The notes below the pieces were generated by a model. The model searched no databases. It worked only from the letters and a program-made list of their open reading frames with translations, and was not told the DNA's origin. Positions 14,009 through 14,701 of a stretch of DNA of 14,701 bases are shown here, in pieces. The DNA is from Lachnospiraceae bacterium (GTDB lineage Bacteria; Bacillota; Clostridia; Lachnospirales; Lachnospiraceae), in NCBI GenBank assembly GCA_017475845.1, contig JAFVEU010000095.1, positions 1 to 14,701 of the forward strand, in the 5' to 3' direction. Each line of letters opens with the position of its first letter. Position 1 is the stretch's first letter. Both the position numbers and the translations under genes were made by a program.

Positions 14009-14070
14009 GGTTGATTATCCTTACAAAAATCGTCGGTCTTTTATTTTGTTAAATTCCGGGCGTTCCATCC

Positions 14071-14226
14071 TTACTGTCTCTTCTTTCCCCGCCTGCTTAT
14101 CTCTGCCTTTTCTGACATTATCTTAGACTTGCACCACTTAACAACATCAGCTTCATCGAGCGAAAGATTTTTCTTTATTCGAACCTCACCCATGGCGGTT
14201 GTATGTATTCTGTCTATTTTCTCGGT
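14071..14226 (-). pseudogene. Remnant of a DUF3781-like gene
   Basis: Read in one frame from 14226, the translation begins TEKIDRIHTT, continues through RIKKNLSLDEADVVKWCKSKI and ends RRGKKRQ at TAA (14073-14071). It resembles from memory the first two thirds of DUF3781 proteins (NIDKLHTTELG...RIKKNLSL...VVKWCK). Signs of decay: no start codon precedes the conserved part (only an internal ATG at 14193, no ribosome site), its 5' end overlaps in another frame the end of the flavodoxin remnant, and after GK the usual C-terminal part is missing. A deletion joining two neighbouring genes would explain this. The 60 bases between 14070 and the next gene's ribosome site hold nothing recognisable. Confidence 0.55.
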
Positions 14227-14701
14227 TCTACGTCCGCTTTGTATTCGATAGATGTCAGTCCAAGATGTCCCGCACTCTCTATTTCCAGATGGCCATAAAT
14301 TGCTCTATGCAGCCGATGATTTTCTCGCACTCCGGCATATTGGGACCGGTCCTCAGAGCAATGGCATATCCTTTCTTCCCGGGCCTGATAGATGCATGGG
14401 GCTCGTGTGTATTGCACCAGGGTGTACATCTGTCGATGAACGTCTTAAACTGCCCGGGGATATCAGCCCAGTATGACGGAGAAACGGAGACAACAATATC
14501 CGCCGCATCATACTCATTCATTATATTTTCGATGACCGTTGAGTCGCTCATGATACACTTCGCCGTACTGTGGCATGAACGACAACCGTAGCGTTCTTTT
14601 CCCCACCAATTTGGGATAAGCTCTTTTAAAGTGATAGTTTCTCTTTTTTCGTAGTCAACCAAGATTTCCATGTTTTCATTTGCCTCATCCAATTGATAAT
14701 A
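14214..14701 (-). pseudogene. Flavodoxin-family FMN reductase, frameshifted, 5' end off the window
   Basis: From the right edge one frame reads a flavodoxin-family protein: WGKERYGCRSCHSTAKC, then VVSVSPSYWADIPGQFKTFIDRCTPWC (flavin-ring loop) and KKGYAIALRTGP. It ends at TAG 14279 after CIEQFMAIWK. Another frame continues sensibly through YGHLEIESAGHLGL and EYKADVEPRK to TAG 14214. One extra T in the TTT run at 14297-14299 would join them as CIEQF-YGHLEIES, so a one-base loss there is likely. The C terminus is also short for the family. The reading frame is open to the edge, so the N-terminal phosphate loop lies outside the window. Frame change and loss of the end suggest an inactive gene; a sequencing error could explain the frameshift alone. 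Confidence 0.65.

Overview
The window looks like chromosome from a Clostridia member, most likely Lachnospiraceae. This is inferred from gene content (RluF-type pseudouridine synthase, LTA synthase-like sulfatase plus YfhO, zinc-ribbon/DUF4234, TIR-transmembrane-sensor protein, flavodoxin-type reductases) and from purine-rich AGGAGG ribosome sites. No database search was possible, so family names rest on recognised motifs.

Layout, left to right. The 3' part of a tRNA-Ala(CGC) is followed by an unusual leader of two hairpins bounded by a 17-bp direct repeat, then metF, ending in a clear intrinsic terminator (1059-1093). A stretch of about 700 bases without a recognisable gene (1042-1808) holds one candidate 27-codon ORF and five 36-nt hairpin units on an exact 64-nt period (1346-1675). 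Next comes a plus-strand run: receiver-only response regulator, rluF, ligA (last two overlapping by ATGA), and then a zinc-ribbon/DUF4234 membrane protein with its own 84-nt upstream gap.

A minus-strand operon (10939 to 5596) reads metA, an LTA synthase-family sulfatase, then a YfhO-family membrane protein. MetA has Glu111, predicting acetyl-CoA use and so O-acetylhomoserine for methionine synthesis; metF supplies the methyl group for the last step of the same pathway. The two other operon genes point to polyanionic cell-wall polymer assembly or decoration.

Divergent from metA is a TIR-domain membrane protein. A near-consensus promoter and a strong ribosome site place its start at an ATC codon (11086), because no ATG, GTG or TTG lies in frame before the TIR domain begins. 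From 12841 onward the DNA is AT-richer and the genes look like recently acquired or decaying material: an intact flavodoxin-fold FMN reductase, a four-helix membrane protein, a DUF3781 remnant and a frameshifted second flavodoxin-family gene that runs off the right edge.

Most unusual items: the 64-nt hairpin array, the metF leader with a duplicated Shine-Dalgarno region and a shared complementary segment, the ATC start of the TIR gene, and the fused pseudogene remnants at the right edge.
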